Source of the DNA: Gluconobacter aidae
Lineage (GTDB): Bacteria; Pseudomonadota; Alphaproteobacteria; Acetobacterales; Acetobacteraceae
Direction of reading: 5' to 3'
NCBI RefSeq assembly: GCF_009547075.1
Contig: NZ_WIPH01000019.1
Coordinates: 1-45,464, forward strand
Length of the DNA stretch: 45,464 nt
The position numbers and the translations under genes are program-made. Positions 1 to 9,500 of this stretch are shown here, in pieces. The notes under the pieces are model-generated. The model was not told the origin of the DNA and made no database searches. It worked only from the letters and a program-made list of their open reading frames with translations. Position 1 is the stretch's first letter, and the number at the start of each line of letters is the position of its first letter.

Positions 1-170
1 TGGTTGCGGGGGCACACAACCAATGTAGCCTGCACCTTGTGAGCGGTTTCGTGAAGAAGCTCACTGCATGACATTGTCGATTGACAAACCGTTGTTTTTA
101 TCAAAATTTTGTTTTGACAGCGGCCTCTGTAGCCTATTCCGCAGCAATACCCGAATACGGAGGTTACATA

Positions 171-323
171 ATGTCCCATTATGCGCTCCCACGCCAATAC
201 GCTTACGTTCAGAAAGCGCCCGCCGCCATGTCGCAAAAGCTCACTCGCTTGGTGATCCAGGAAATTCGACTCCTCTATCTGGAGGCCCCACCCCAGGTTC
301 TGATCACACATATCCTCCGATGA
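171..323 (+). CDS. Small hypothetical protein (50 aa)
   Basis: A 50-residue ORF beginning MSHYALPRQY. This start was chosen because CGGAGG (158-163) lies 7 nt before the ATG, an excellent ribosome binding site. TTGACA hexamers occur upstream at 81-86 and 114-119, though neither has a convincing -10 at ideal spacing. The sequence has a basic, partly helical middle (MSQKLTRLVIQEIRLLYLEA) and no signal peptide or metal motif. I do not recognise a family. It is separated from the nitrate operon by an AT-rich gap, so no functional link can be claimed. It could be a spurious ORF with a lucky Shine-Dalgarno sequence. Confidence 0.4.
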   Translation: MSHYALPRQYAYVQKAPAAMSQKLTRLVIQEIRLLYLEAPPQVLITHILR

Positions 324-632
324 TCCGTCTTCCGTCGAACCCATCAAGCAGGGGGCGCCTCATACATATTTAAATAAATAATAATTAAATTATTACAAAA
401 TACTTACAAAAATAATTTTGATAATTTATATTATTTTTAAGTGTTTCAAAGTATTTCATAGAAATATATTTTCTATAATTATTTTATATAGATGTACTAA
501 TTTAGGTATGCTCATTAAAACTTGTTTTCCTCTTAAAAAACCCAAAATTACGCATGATATTATGCGATATTTATTTCTCAGCACTCGAAATTTAACCGTC
601 AGAAGGAATCGTTCCAACCATACTTTATTATT
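324..632. other. AT-rich intergenic stretch without a convincing gene
   Basis: From about 360 to 632 the composition turns strongly A/T, in sharp contrast to the coding DNA on both sides. The only ORF (418-636) is a low-complexity Ile/Phe/Tyr/Lys-rich translation without a ribosome binding site, so I treat it as noise. The stretch ends in the nitrate operon promoter. An AT-rich upstream region could favour promoter opening or bind nucleoid proteins, but no specific site was recognised. Confidence 0.6.
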
Positions 633-660
633 TTGACATCAGATCGTTCTGCAATATAGT
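633..660 (+). promoter_or_regulatory. Sigma-70-type promoter of the nitrate operon
   Basis: TTGACA at 633-638 and TATAGT at 655-660 are separated by 16 nt. This is a near-consensus housekeeping promoter and predicts a transcript start near 666-668. That places the first leader hairpin about 16 nt from the RNA 5' end and gives a leader of roughly 150 nt before the first gene. No NtrC-type sigma-54 site was recognised. Confidence 0.65.
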
Positions 661-682
661 CTCTACACACAATGTAACGATA

Positions 683-759
683 CTCTATCAGTGCCGGTGG
701 AGAGTCGGGTTTGTCCGGTCAGGACGGAGACGCATAGGGTGGATCAATGGCGGTCCACT
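683..759 (+). promoter_or_regulatory. Two-hairpin ANTAR target RNA in the nitrate operon leader
   Basis: Two hairpins both carry a hexanucleotide loop with A at position 1 and G at position 4, the signature recognised by ANTAR-domain antiterminators. P1 pairs 683-689 with 696-702 around the loop AGTGCC (690-695). P2 pairs 738-745 with 752-759 around AATGGC (746-751). A smaller GTCC/GGAC hairpin (713-725) lies between them. The ANTAR protein NasT is encoded downstream in the same operon. By the known NasS-NasT mechanism, nitrate releases NasT from NasS and NasT then binds this RNA to allow expression. The linker between P1 and P2 (about 35 nt) may be longer than in typical cases. The pairings were drawn by hand. 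Confidence 0.7.
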
Positions 760-773
760 GGCCCTAAATGGGC

Positions 774-802
774 GATGACGCATCCCTGTTTGATGTGTCG
801 TC
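774..802 (+). promoter_or_regulatory. 11-bp hairpin abutting the first ribosome binding site
   Basis: Positions 774-784 pair with 792-802 (11 bp including two G-U pairs) around a 7-nt loop. The hairpin ends one base before GGAAA (804-808), the likely ribosome binding site of the transporter. A weaker GCCC/GGGC hairpin (761-773) precedes it. In other ANTAR leaders this position holds the attenuator. No U tract follows here, so this may be a non-canonical terminator or may act on ribosome access or RNA stability. Confidence 0.5.
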
Positions 803-814
803 TGGAAATGTATT

Positions 815-1996
815 GTGGACAGGGGTTTCCTGAAAGCCGGGCACGCACCAACCCTGCTGGCCGCTTTTCTATATTTCGACGTCTCATTCATGATCTGGGT
901 TTTGTTAGGTCCTCTCGGCATTGCGATTGCGCATGACCTTCACCTGAATGCTGGGCAGAAAGGACTGCTAGTCGCAACGCCTGTGCTGGCCGGGGCCGCC
1001 TTTCGTGTGTTGGCTGGGGGCCTGGTGGATATGTTCGGCCCGCGCCGCGTCGCGATTGCCGCACAGCTTACAGTCATTTTCGGCCTTGCCCTGGTCTGGT
1101 ACCTTGCACCTCATACTTACGGTCAGATGTTCGGACTGGCGGGCATTCTTGGCGTTGCTGGGGCATCTTTCGCCATTGCCCTTCCCCTTGCCTCCGTCTG
1201 GTATCCTCCGCAGTATCAGGGAACCGCGCTCGGCATTGCAGGCGCAGGCAACTCAGGAACCGCGCTGGCCTCACTTTTTGCGCCCGGACTGGCGGTTCTG
1301 GTGGGATGGCGCAACGTCATCGGCCTTGCGACGCTTCCGCTCATCTGCGTTCTGCTACTTTTCCTTATTCTGGCCAGAGAGCCTGTCAATCGGCCAGCAT
1401 CTCCGGGCCTGCGCTCATGGGGTCCAGTTCTGGGATCCGGCGATAGCTGGCTGCTGATGTTTTTCTATAGCGTGACCTTTGGTGGGTTTGTGGGTCTTGC
1501 GTCGTTCCTCACCATTTATTTCAATGACCAGTACAATCTCTCTCCCACCGTTGCTGGTGCGTGTACGGCATTTGTCGTTTTCATAGGCTCTTTTGTGCGG
1601 CCAGTTGGAGGAGCCTTCGCCGACCGTGTGGGCGGCACGAAAGCCCTGACCATCCTGTATGCGGTCGCGGCAGGCTGCTTTTGCGTCATTGCCCTTGGAC
1701 TTCCGACGATCTATCTCGCATTCCCGGTATTCCTCTTGGGGATGGTAACGCTCGGGCTGGGCAATGGCGCCGTTTTTCAGCTTGTTCCAGCCCGCTTCCC
1801 GCGTCAGGTCGGCATTCTGACAGGGCTGGTCGGTATGGCCGGCGGGGTCGGCGGCTTCTACCTGGCGCTCTCACTGGGGGAAGCCCGACAGATCGTCAAT
1901 TCTTACGGGCCGGGATTTCTCGCTTTCGCCGGGATCTGCCTGATTGCCTGCATCGCCGTTGTACTGTGTCACCATCGCTGGCGGGAGATCGGCTGA
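815..1996 (+). CDS. Nitrate/nitrite MFS transporter (NarK/NasA, NNP family)
   Basis: An inner-membrane transporter of the nitrate/nitrite porter family, expected to import nitrate for assimilation. The 393 residues contain about 12 hydrophobic segments. Both nitrate-signature motifs are visible: GAGNSG at about 143-148 and GLGNGAVFQLVP at about 314-325. The loop RVLAGGLVDMFGPRR (64-78) is the MFS signature. Arg64 and Arg262 sit where the substrate-binding arginines of NarK fall. The start is GTG with GGAAA 6 nt upstream, directly after the leader hairpin; an ATG at 808 is out of frame. The TGA stop shares its A with the ATG of the next gene, so the two are translationally coupled. First gene of the operon; it could be named narK or nasA. 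Confidence 0.9.
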   Translation: MDRGFLKAGHAPTLLAAFLYFDVSFMIWVLLGPLGIAIAHDLHLNAGQKGLLVATPVLAGAAFRVLAGGLVDMFGPRRVAIAAQLTVIFGLALVWYLAPHTYGQMFGLAGILGVAGASFAIALPLASVWYPPQYQGTALGIAGAGNSGTALASLFAPGLAVLVGWRNVIGLATLPLICVLLLFLILAREPVNRPASPGLRSWGPVLGSGDSWLLMFFYSVTFGGFVGLASFLTIYFNDQYNLSPTVAGACTAFVVFIGSFVRPVGGAFADRVGGTKALTILYAVAAGCFCVIALGLPTIYLAFPVFLLGMVTLGLGNGAVFQLVPARFPRQVGILTGLVGMAGGVGGFYLALSLGEARQIVNSYGPGFLAFAGICLIACIAVVLCHHRWREIG

Positions 1997-3642
1997 TGAC
2001 TGGTCTTTCCGTCTTCTCTCCCCTTCCCTATGCGCCCATGCTGGCAGGTCTTGCTTTGGGGGGGCTGGCATTCTCCAGCCCCGTGAAAGCTGACGATACT
2101 CCCAACCCCCATGTCGGGGTTCATCTGTCCGAACGCTCCAGAACAAAAGCCGTCACTCAGCCGGTTCACACCCAGCAAAACCGCTCCGCGCACTCCCCGG
2201 ACTGGGATGCTTTCAATGCGGGGAACGGAGCCGCATCCGGTTTCGGGTCAATGGCGGGCTTTGGTCAGGTTCGTTGGGCGGAAGACTGGAGCGATATCGT
2301 TAATACCCCGCCGGAACAGCGCAGGAATGACTGGTTCAGCCGCCTGAAATATATTCGCCTGAATGAAAGCGGAAGTATCTGGCTTTCTCTGAACGCGGAA
2401 GAACGCCTCCGTTATGTCTATGAAAACCAGCCCATGATGGGAACGGCAGGCAAGACCAACGCCAACCGGGTTCTTCTGCGCAATCTTTATGGCGCCGATC
2501 TTCATCTGGGAGCGCATGTCCGCGCTTATGCCGAGTTCCTGTACGGCGTCGCAGGAGGCTCCAATACCTACGGATACCAGACAGGGGTGCAGCGGGAACG
2601 ACTGGATCTCCAGCAGGGTATTCTGGAAGTGAAGGGCAATCTTCTGGGAGCCAAAGCCGGCATTATTGGTGGTCGACAGGTCTTCCTTGATACGCCTGTC
2701 TTCATGCAGTCCGCCCGGGACCTGACGAATGCACAGCAGACCTGGGATGGTATCCGTGGCTATGCCATCTGGAAACGTTTTCGGGTGGATCTGTTTGATT
2801 TCATGCAGACCAACAAACTGCCTGATGCTGTCTTTGGAGATGGCACGAACTACAGTGCCCGGATGTATGGCGCCATGACGTCCACGGCGCTTCCTGCATT
2901 CAGAGCCATGGGAAAGAAGAGTCAGCTTTTCGCAGACGTCTTTTACATCGGCTATCTCTACAGTGGCTCCACAGCATCTATCCCGACGACAACGGGTACA
3001 GAGGCAGGTTCCAGCCGTCGGGACAATGTCGGCATGCGACTATGGGGAAATATCGGCCCTTTCTCGACGAGCCTGAGCGGTGTGTTTCAGGGAGGCCAGT
3101 TTCGGCCAGCACAGGAAAGGCAGCCCACCCGTGCTGTACGGGCTTATGCTGTTAATGCATCCCTGCTGTATAACCGTCCTGATCTTGCGACCAAGCCGAG
3201 CGCTGGTCTGCAGGCCGATCTTTTTTCCGGCGGCTCCTATCATAGCAAGGATGGCGCAGTCGGGACGTTTGCATCCCCTTATTTTCCCTTGCCGTACTAT
3301 AACGATGTGACGTTGTCCGTAACGTCCCAGAACCTGATCGGTGTGGGGCCTCTGGCGACATTTGCTCTGCGGAAAAACCTTCACATCAAGCTGCATGTGC
3401 CTTTCTTCTGGCGGGAAAGCACACAGGATGCGGTGTATGGCACAGGCAAGATCTATTCTTGGCGCAATGGGTTATCTGGCGGCTTTATTGGGGCCACTCC
3501 CCAGACGCAACTTGCCTGGAACTTTGCTCCACATTGGACCTGGACTCACGACATCGCAGGCTTCATCGCATCTCGCAGCATGCGCACGGCAGGCGCAAAA
3601 AGCGACGCGTTCTACATGCAGACTCTCGAATTCAAGTTTTGA
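1996..3642 (+). CDS. Alginate-export-family outer-membrane porin
   Basis: A 548-residue predicted outer-membrane beta-barrel. The N-terminus (to about residue 35, ending PVKADD) looks like a signal peptide, and the C-terminus ends in Phe (TLEFKF), as in many barrel proteins. The body has the alternating aromatic strand pattern and the layout of the alginate export domain (for example RLNESGSIWLSLNAEERLRY followed by the IIGGRQ region). The start overlaps the transporter stop by one base. Its place between the inner-membrane transporter and nitrite reductase suggests a pore for nitrate/nitrite rather than alginate, since no alginate genes are nearby. That substrate is an inference from context. 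Confidence 0.75.
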   Translation: MTGLSVFSPLPYAPMLAGLALGGLAFSSPVKADDTPNPHVGVHLSERSRTKAVTQPVHTQQNRSAHSPDWDAFNAGNGAASGFGSMAGFGQVRWAEDWSDIVNTPPEQRRNDWFSRLKYIRLNESGSIWLSLNAEERLRYVYENQPMMGTAGKTNANRVLLRNLYGADLHLGAHVRAYAEFLYGVAGGSNTYGYQTGVQRERLDLQQGILEVKGNLLGAKAGIIGGRQVFLDTPVFMQSARDLTNAQQTWDGIRGYAIWKRFRVDLFDFMQTNKLPDAVFGDGTNYSARMYGAMTSTALPAFRAMGKKSQLFADVFYIGYLYSGSTASIPTTTGTEAGSSRRDNVGMRLWGNIGPFSTSLSGVFQGGQFRPAQERQPTRAVRAYAVNASLLYNRPDLATKPSAGLQADLFSGGSYHSKDGAVGTFASPYFPLPYYNDVTLSVTSQNLIGVGPLATFALRKNLHIKLHVPFFWRESTQDAVYGTGKIYSWRNGLSGGFIGATPQTQLAWNFAPHWTWTHDIAGFIASRSMRTAGAKSDAFYMQTLEFKF

Positions 3643-3644
3643 CC

Positions 3645-6569
3645 ATGACTGCCTCAGAGAACGGACAGATGACCATGAAAGAGAACATCATCATCATCGG
3701 CAACGGAATGGTTGGACATTACTGTGCCGAGCAGCTCGTCATGCACGGTCTGCATGAAACGCATCAGATCCATGTCTTTGGCTCCGAGCGCCACCATGCC
3801 TATGACCGCGTTCATCTTACGGAATACATGACGAGTCAGGATGCGCTGGCCCTGCGTTTGCATGAGGAAGATTTTCACTCGGCTCACGGCATCATCATGC
3901 ATCTGGGTGTTCCTGTCATGCGGATCGACCGTGACGCCAGGGCCGTGGAAAGCGAAGAAGGTATTCTTCCCTACAGCACACTGATTTTAGCGACAGGCTC
4001 CGTCCCGTTCGTGCCGTCAATACCAGGCAATACCGGAAGTGCAGGTCTTGTCTACCGCACGCTTGAGGACCTGGACATCATCCGCGCTGCCGCTAAAGGA
4101 GCCAGCCATGGAACCGTCATTGGTGGCGGCCTGCTGGGACTGGAAGCCGCTCATGCCCTGAAACTTCTGGGGCTGGACGTCAGTGTCGTACAGCTTGGAA
4201 CGCATCTGATGTCGGCCCAGCTTGATGAAGAGGGCGGTCGCGCGCTTCGCAGGCGCATTGAGACGCTTGGGATTGATGTGAGAACCTCCCACGCGACCAA
4301 AGAGATTGTCGCCGGCGAACAAAAACGTCATCGCTTGGTGTTTGCGAACAGTCCTTCTTTTGAAACCGATATGGTTGTTTTCTCTGCCGGTATCCGCCCG
4401 ACCGATCAGCTTGGCAGGGCTTGCGGGCTGGCTGTGGGCGCACGGGGCGGCCTCGTGATCGACAATCAGTGCCGGACGTCCGATCCGGACATTTTCGCCA
4501 TCGGTGAATGTGCGCTCTGGCAGGATCAGGTCTTTGGTCTGGTCGGACCGGGATACACCATGGCGCGGACCGTTGCTTCCCTTTTGGCCGGAGAAGACGC
4601 CGCCTTTACGGGCGCGGACATGTCCACCAAGCTCAAGCTTCAGGGTGTGGATGTAGGTTCGATCGGCGATGCGCACGGACGGGAGCCCGGCGCCACGAGC
4701 TATCGCTTCATCGGCGAGGCCGATGGCTCCTATCGGCGTCTCGTTCTGTCCGCGGACGGCCAGCGTGTGACAGGGGCGATCCTTGTTGGGGACAATTCCT
4801 ATTACGACACGATCTTCCAGTATGTTCAGAACGGCATCAAACCGCCGGCTGACCCCGCCGCACTGATCCTGCCGCGTGGTGAAGGGGCAGAGCTTCTGGG
4901 CGCGGACGCCCTGCCTGATACGGCCATGATCTGCTCCTGCCACAACGTTACGAAAGGCTCGATCTGTAGCGCCATTGATGCGGGTTGCGCCGATCTGGCC
5001 ACGCTCAAGCAGAGCACAAAGGCCAGTACAGGCTGCGGCGGCTGCGCGGCTCTGCTCAAGAGCGTGTTCGAAACGGAACTTTCCGCCCGGGGCATCGAGG
5101 TCGATCACAGCCTTTGCGAGCATTTTTCCCATACACGTCAGGAGTTGTACTCCCTCGTTCGTGTCCATGGCATCCGCAGCTTTGAAGAGCTGATGACACG
5201 CCATGGTAATGGCGGTTTAGGCTGCGATATCTGCAAACCAACCATTGGCTCGATCCTTGCCTCGGCATGGAACAAGCCGATCACCGATCCGCTCTATATT
5301 CCTTTGCAGGACACGAACGACACGTTCATGGCCAATATGCAGAAGAACGGGACCTATTCCGTTGTTCCCCGCATTGCAGGTGGCGAAATTACCCCGGACA
5401 AGCTGATTGTCCTGGGGCAGGTTGCAAAGAAATATGGCCTCTACACCAAGATCACCGGTGGCCAGCGTGTCGATCTGTTTGGCGCTCAACTCCACCAGCT
5501 TCCCGAAATCTGGGGAGAGCTTCTGGAGGCAGGATTTGAGACGGGCCATGCTTATGGAAAGTCCACACGGACGGTAAAATCCTGTGTTGGCAGCACATGG
5601 TGCCGTTATGGCGTGCAGGATAGCGTCGGTAAGGCGCTGGATCTTGAGAACCGCTATAAGGGGCTGCGCTCTCCGCACAAGCTCAAATTCGCCGTATCCG
5701 GCTGTACGCGGGAATGCGCCGAGGCCCAGAGCAAGGATGTGGGCATTATCGCTACGGAAAACGGCTGGAACCTGTATGTCTGTGGCAATGGCGGGATGCG
5801 TCCGCGCCATGCAGAGCTTTTCGCGACCGATCTCGATTCAGAAACGCTCGTGAAATACATCGACCGCTTCCTGATGTTCTACATCCGTACCGCAGACAAG
5901 CTCCAGCGCACGTCTGTCTGGCGGGAAGGTCTGGAGGGCGGTCTCGATTATCTCAAAGACGTCATCATCAAGGACAGCCTTGGCATTGCCGAAGAGCTGG
6001 AACAGCAGATGCAGCATGTGGTCGAAACATACCACTGTGAATGGAAGGATGCCCTGACGGACGGCGAGAAGCTCAAGCGCTTCCGCACTTTTGTCAATGA
6101 CAGCCGCCCCGATCCAAACGTTCAGCTTGTTCCCGAGCGCGATCAGGTCAAACCAGCCCCCAATCAGGCTACCCTTTTGGAAGGCGCGGGTCCGGTGGAA
6201 TGGACGGCCCTGTGCGACAAGAACGATCTGGTCCCACGATCAGGCGTGGTTGCCTGGTATGAAGGTGCGCAGATCGCCCTGTTTTATCTGCCGGAAACGG
6301 AAAACACATCCGCCCGCGTTTTTGCCGTGGACAACCATGACCCATTCTCGAAGGCCAATATCATCGGACGCGGCATCATAGGGGATCTGCGGGGGCAGCT
6401 CGTTGTCGCCTCCCCGCTTTACAAACAGCATTTCAATCTGGAAAACGGGATCTGTCTTGAAGATTCCAGCAAATCCCTGCGAACGTGGGACACGCGTCTG
6501 ACCCCCGAAGGCAAGGTTGAAATCCGCGCCAGGGTTATGGAGACCATCGCAGAACGCCTGTCTGCTTAA
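3645..6569 (+). CDS. nirB: Assimilatory nitrite reductase, NirB-NirD fusion
   Basis: Reduces nitrite to ammonium with NAD(P)H. Order along the 974 residues: FAD domain (IIIIGNGMVG near the N-terminus), NAD domain (VIGGGLLGLEAA), a BFD-like [2Fe-2S] module with Cys430, Cys432, Cys464 and Cys467, the nitrite/sulfite reductase fold with Cys647, Cys653, Cys687 and Cys691 for the 4Fe-4S/siroheme centre, and a C-terminal NirD-like Rieske-fold domain (about 865-970). That last domain lacks the Cys/His cluster ligands, as bacterial NirD proteins do. Usual NirB is about 850 residues, so the extra length is the fused small subunit. Starts at 3645, 3669 and 3675 are all in frame and none has a strong ribosome binding site. 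It is 2 nt after the porin and 6 nt before nitrate reductase. Confidence 0.92.
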   Translation: MTASENGQMTMKENIIIIGNGMVGHYCAEQLVMHGLHETHQIHVFGSERHHAYDRVHLTEYMTSQDALALRLHEEDFHSAHGIIMHLGVPVMRIDRDARAVESEEGILPYSTLILATGSVPFVPSIPGNTGSAGLVYRTLEDLDIIRAAAKGASHGTVIGGGLLGLEAAHALKLLGLDVSVVQLGTHLMSAQLDEEGGRALRRRIETLGIDVRTSHATKEIVAGEQKRHRLVFANSPSFETDMVVFSAGIRPTDQLGRACGLAVGARGGLVIDNQCRTSDPDIFAIGECALWQDQVFGLVGPGYTMARTVASLLAGEDAAFTGADMSTKLKLQGVDVGSIGDAHGREPGATSYRFIGEADGSYRRLVLSADGQRVTGAILVGDNSYYDTIFQYVQNGIKPPADPAALILPRGEGAELLGADALPDTAMICSCHNVTKGSICSAIDAGCADLATLKQSTKASTGCGGCAALLKSVFETELSARGIEVDHSLCEHFSHTRQELYSLVRVHGIRSFEELMTRHGNGGLGCDICKPTIGSILASAWNKPITDPLYIPLQDTNDTFMANMQKNGTYSVVPRIAGGEITPDKLIVLGQVAKKYGLYTKITGGQRVDLFGAQLHQLPEIWGELLEAGFETGHAYGKSTRTVKSCVGSTWCRYGVQDSVGKALDLENRYKGLRSPHKLKFAVSGCTRECAEAQSKDVGIIATENGWNLYVCGNGGMRPRHAELFATDLDSETLVKYIDRFLMFYIRTADKLQRTSVWREGLEGGLDYLKDVIIKDSLGIAEELEQQMQHVVETYHCEWKDALTDGEKLKRFRTFVNDSRPDPNVQLVPERDQVKPAPNQATLLEGAGPVEWTALCDKNDLVPRSGVVAWYEGAQIALFYLPETENTSARVFAVDNHDPFSKANIIGRGIIGDLRGQLVVASPLYKQHFNLENGICLEDSSKSLRTWDTRLTPEGKVEIRARVMETIAERLSA

Positions 6570-6575
6570 CTGTTC

Positions 6576-9500
6576 ATGACACGGGAAGACATCCGTTCTG
6601 TCTGCCCCTATTGCGGTGTCGGCTGCGGCATCGTGCTGGAGGTTGAGAACCATCAGATCGTCAAGGTGCGCGGAGATACCGAGCACCCGACGAATGGTGG
6701 TCGCCTATGCACCAAAGGAAGTTCCTGCGACAAACCGGTGTCATCGTCTACACGGCTGGATATGCCGCAGATCCGGCCGCACAGGACGTCTCTGCCCGTT
6801 CCCACCCGAATGGACGCAGCCATCAGAGAAACAGCCCGTCGCCTGAAGCAGATTCTGGAAGAATACGGCCCGGATGCGATCTCCCTTTACGTCTCCGGCC
6901 AGATGTCTCTGGAAGCGCAGTATCTGGCGAACAAACTCGTCAAAGGATACCTGAGAACCCAGCATATCGAGTCCAACTCCCGTCTGTGCATGGCGGCGGC
7001 GGGAGCTGGCTACAAACTCTCCCTGGGCGCAGATGCCCCTCCGGGAAGCTACGAGGATTTCGACTGCACGGACCTGTTCTTCGTGATCGGCGCCAATATG
7101 GCCGACTGCCATCCGATCCTGTTCCTGCGCCTGATGGACCGCAAACGTCAGGGAGCTAAACTCATCGTCGTTGATCCACGACGGACCGCTACGGCAGACA
7201 AGGCGGACCTGTTCCTTCAGATCCGCCCAGGCACCGATCTCGCCCTGCTGAACGGCATTCTTCACATTCTGGTTCGTGATGACGCGATAGATCCGGACTT
7301 TATCGCCAGTGCAACGAAGGACTGGAGCGATATGCCAGCTTTTCTGGCAGATTATTCTCCCGAACGCGTTGCCGGGATTACCGGCCTTCCACAAGATGAT
7401 ATCGAAACAGCCGCCAGATGGATTGCGGAAGCCGATGCGTGGCTGACGCTGTGGACCATGGGACTGAACCAGAGCACTTCAGGAGCCTGGAATACCAACG
7501 CGATCTGCAATCTTCATCTTGCCACTGGCGCCATTTGCCGCCCGGGCGCCGGACCGTTTTCCCTCACAGGACAGCCCAATGCCATGGGTGGTCGAGAAAT
7601 GGGCTATATGGGCCCCGGCCTCCCCGGCCAGCGCTCGGCATTGGTCGATGATGACCGGGCCTTTGTCGAGCAACAATGGAAGCTGCCCGCAGGAACCATT
7701 CGCAAAGCAGGTGGCCATGGCGCGATAGCCATGTTCGAAGCCATGACCCGCGGTGAAATCCGTGCCTGCTGGATCATCTGCACAAACCCTGTCGCGACTG
7801 TGCCACGCCGTGCCAACGTTACCGCGGCTCTTGAAGCCGCTGATCTGGTCATTGTTCAGGATGCCTACGCCGACACGGAAACGGCGGCTTATGCGGATAT
7901 TCTTCTGCCGGGTGCGTTATGGGCCGAAGGAGATGGCGTGCTGGTCAACTCTGACCGCACCATGACGCTGGCCCGGCAGGCTGTCTCTCCGCCCGGTGAA
8001 GCCATGGCAGACTGGGACATCATTGCACGTGTCGCCTGTGAGATGGGCTTTGAGGAGGCTTTCACTTTCTCATCTTCTACTGAAGTCTTTGACGAAGCCA
8101 GCCGTTTCGCCAATCCCAGGACAGGCTACGATATTTCCGGAGTCAGCCACGACCGTCTGAAATCCGGTCCCGTCCAGTGGCCTAGCCAGACGGGAGACGC
8201 CCTGCCCCGCCATCCGATCCGCTACCGGCCTGACCCGAATAAACCGCCTGTTTTCGCCACTGACGACGGAAAAGCGGCTTTTCATGCCCGACCTTATCTC
8301 CCCTTGGAAGAACAGCCGGACGACGAATTCCCTTTCCTGCTCAACACCGGGCGCCTCCAGCATCAATGGCACACGCTCACCAAAACTGGTCGGGTCGATG
8401 GACTTAACAAGCTCAATTCCGGCCCTTTCGTGGAAATCGCTCTTGCTGATGCCGAACGGCTGGGCCTGTGCAAGGACGATCCCGTCGAACTCCGTTCCCG
8501 CCGGGGCACCGCAATCCTTCCCGCCCGTCCAACTGACCGCGTTGCGCCGGGAACATGCTTTGCACCCTTTCACTGGAACGACCGCTTCGGCGAAAATCTG
8601 ACAATCAATGCTGTCACGGCCGATTTCACGGACCCCGTCTCCCTTCAGCCCGGGATCAAACACTGCGCAGTGTCCCTCTCGCGCATCGAAACTGTTTCTG
8701 TTCCCGCAGAGGAGAACGCTCCTGCCATGCCGCTTGATTATCTGACACAGCATCTTGGCCTCGCTCGAGCGGAACCCCTGGTCCTGTCCGTTGAAAGTCG
8801 CCAGTGGTTGACGGGATTCATGGACGGCCTGAAACTTGCCCCACCGGCAAACGAGCTTCCCTTTGTTCCCCCGAGTGCTCCTTTGCCGACAGAGCAGAAA
8901 GCCAGAATTAATGGCCTTCTGGCTGGTCTGTATGCCCGCAGCCCTGTGTCGAAGGATCCTGCTGTTTCGGAAAGTCCGACCGGTACCCAACCAAGGCTTC
9001 TTCTTCGGTGGGCGTCCCAGACAGGTCGGGCAGAAGGTCTGGCTGAAGAACTCGCTGTCTGGCTGAAAGAAAGCGGCTACGGTGTCGATGCCATGAGTCT
9101 GGATACCAGCAAACCCGCCGATCTTTGCGGAACGGTCCTCTTCGTCGTTTCCACCTTCGGCGACGGAGATGCCCCTGATAGCGCCAGTGCTTTCTGGGAT
9201 GAGCTTCGCAATGCCCAGGAACTGCGCGAAGATATCCGTTACGCCATGATAGCGCTTGGGGATTCTTCATACGCCAGTTTCTGCGGGTTTGGTCGGGCTC
9301 TTGATGACCGCCTGATCGCGCTCGGCGCAACCCCGCTTATGCCACGACAGGATTGTGAGCCCGATTACGAAGAAACCGTTGAGGCTTGGCAGCACAGATT
9401 TCTGGCTGCCCTGGGTGCCAAAACGGTCCCAGTCCCAGCCGTTCCGTTACCGGACGCACCAGCCATCACCCGAGCCAACCCTGCGATTGCACGCATCAGC

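Noticed and set aside
68-373. 101-residue + strand ORF overlapping the 50-residue ORF
   Set aside because: Ser/Arg/Pro-rich translation without a ribosome binding site; the 171-323 frame has a much better start.
418-636. 72-residue ORF in the AT-rich stretch
   Set aside because: Low-complexity translation, no Shine-Dalgarno sequence, and it runs into the promoter.
4017-5204. 395-residue antisense ORF inside the nitrite reductase gene
   Set aside because: Shadow of a high-GC gene with clear cofactor motifs on the + strand; no coherent domain in the antisense translation.
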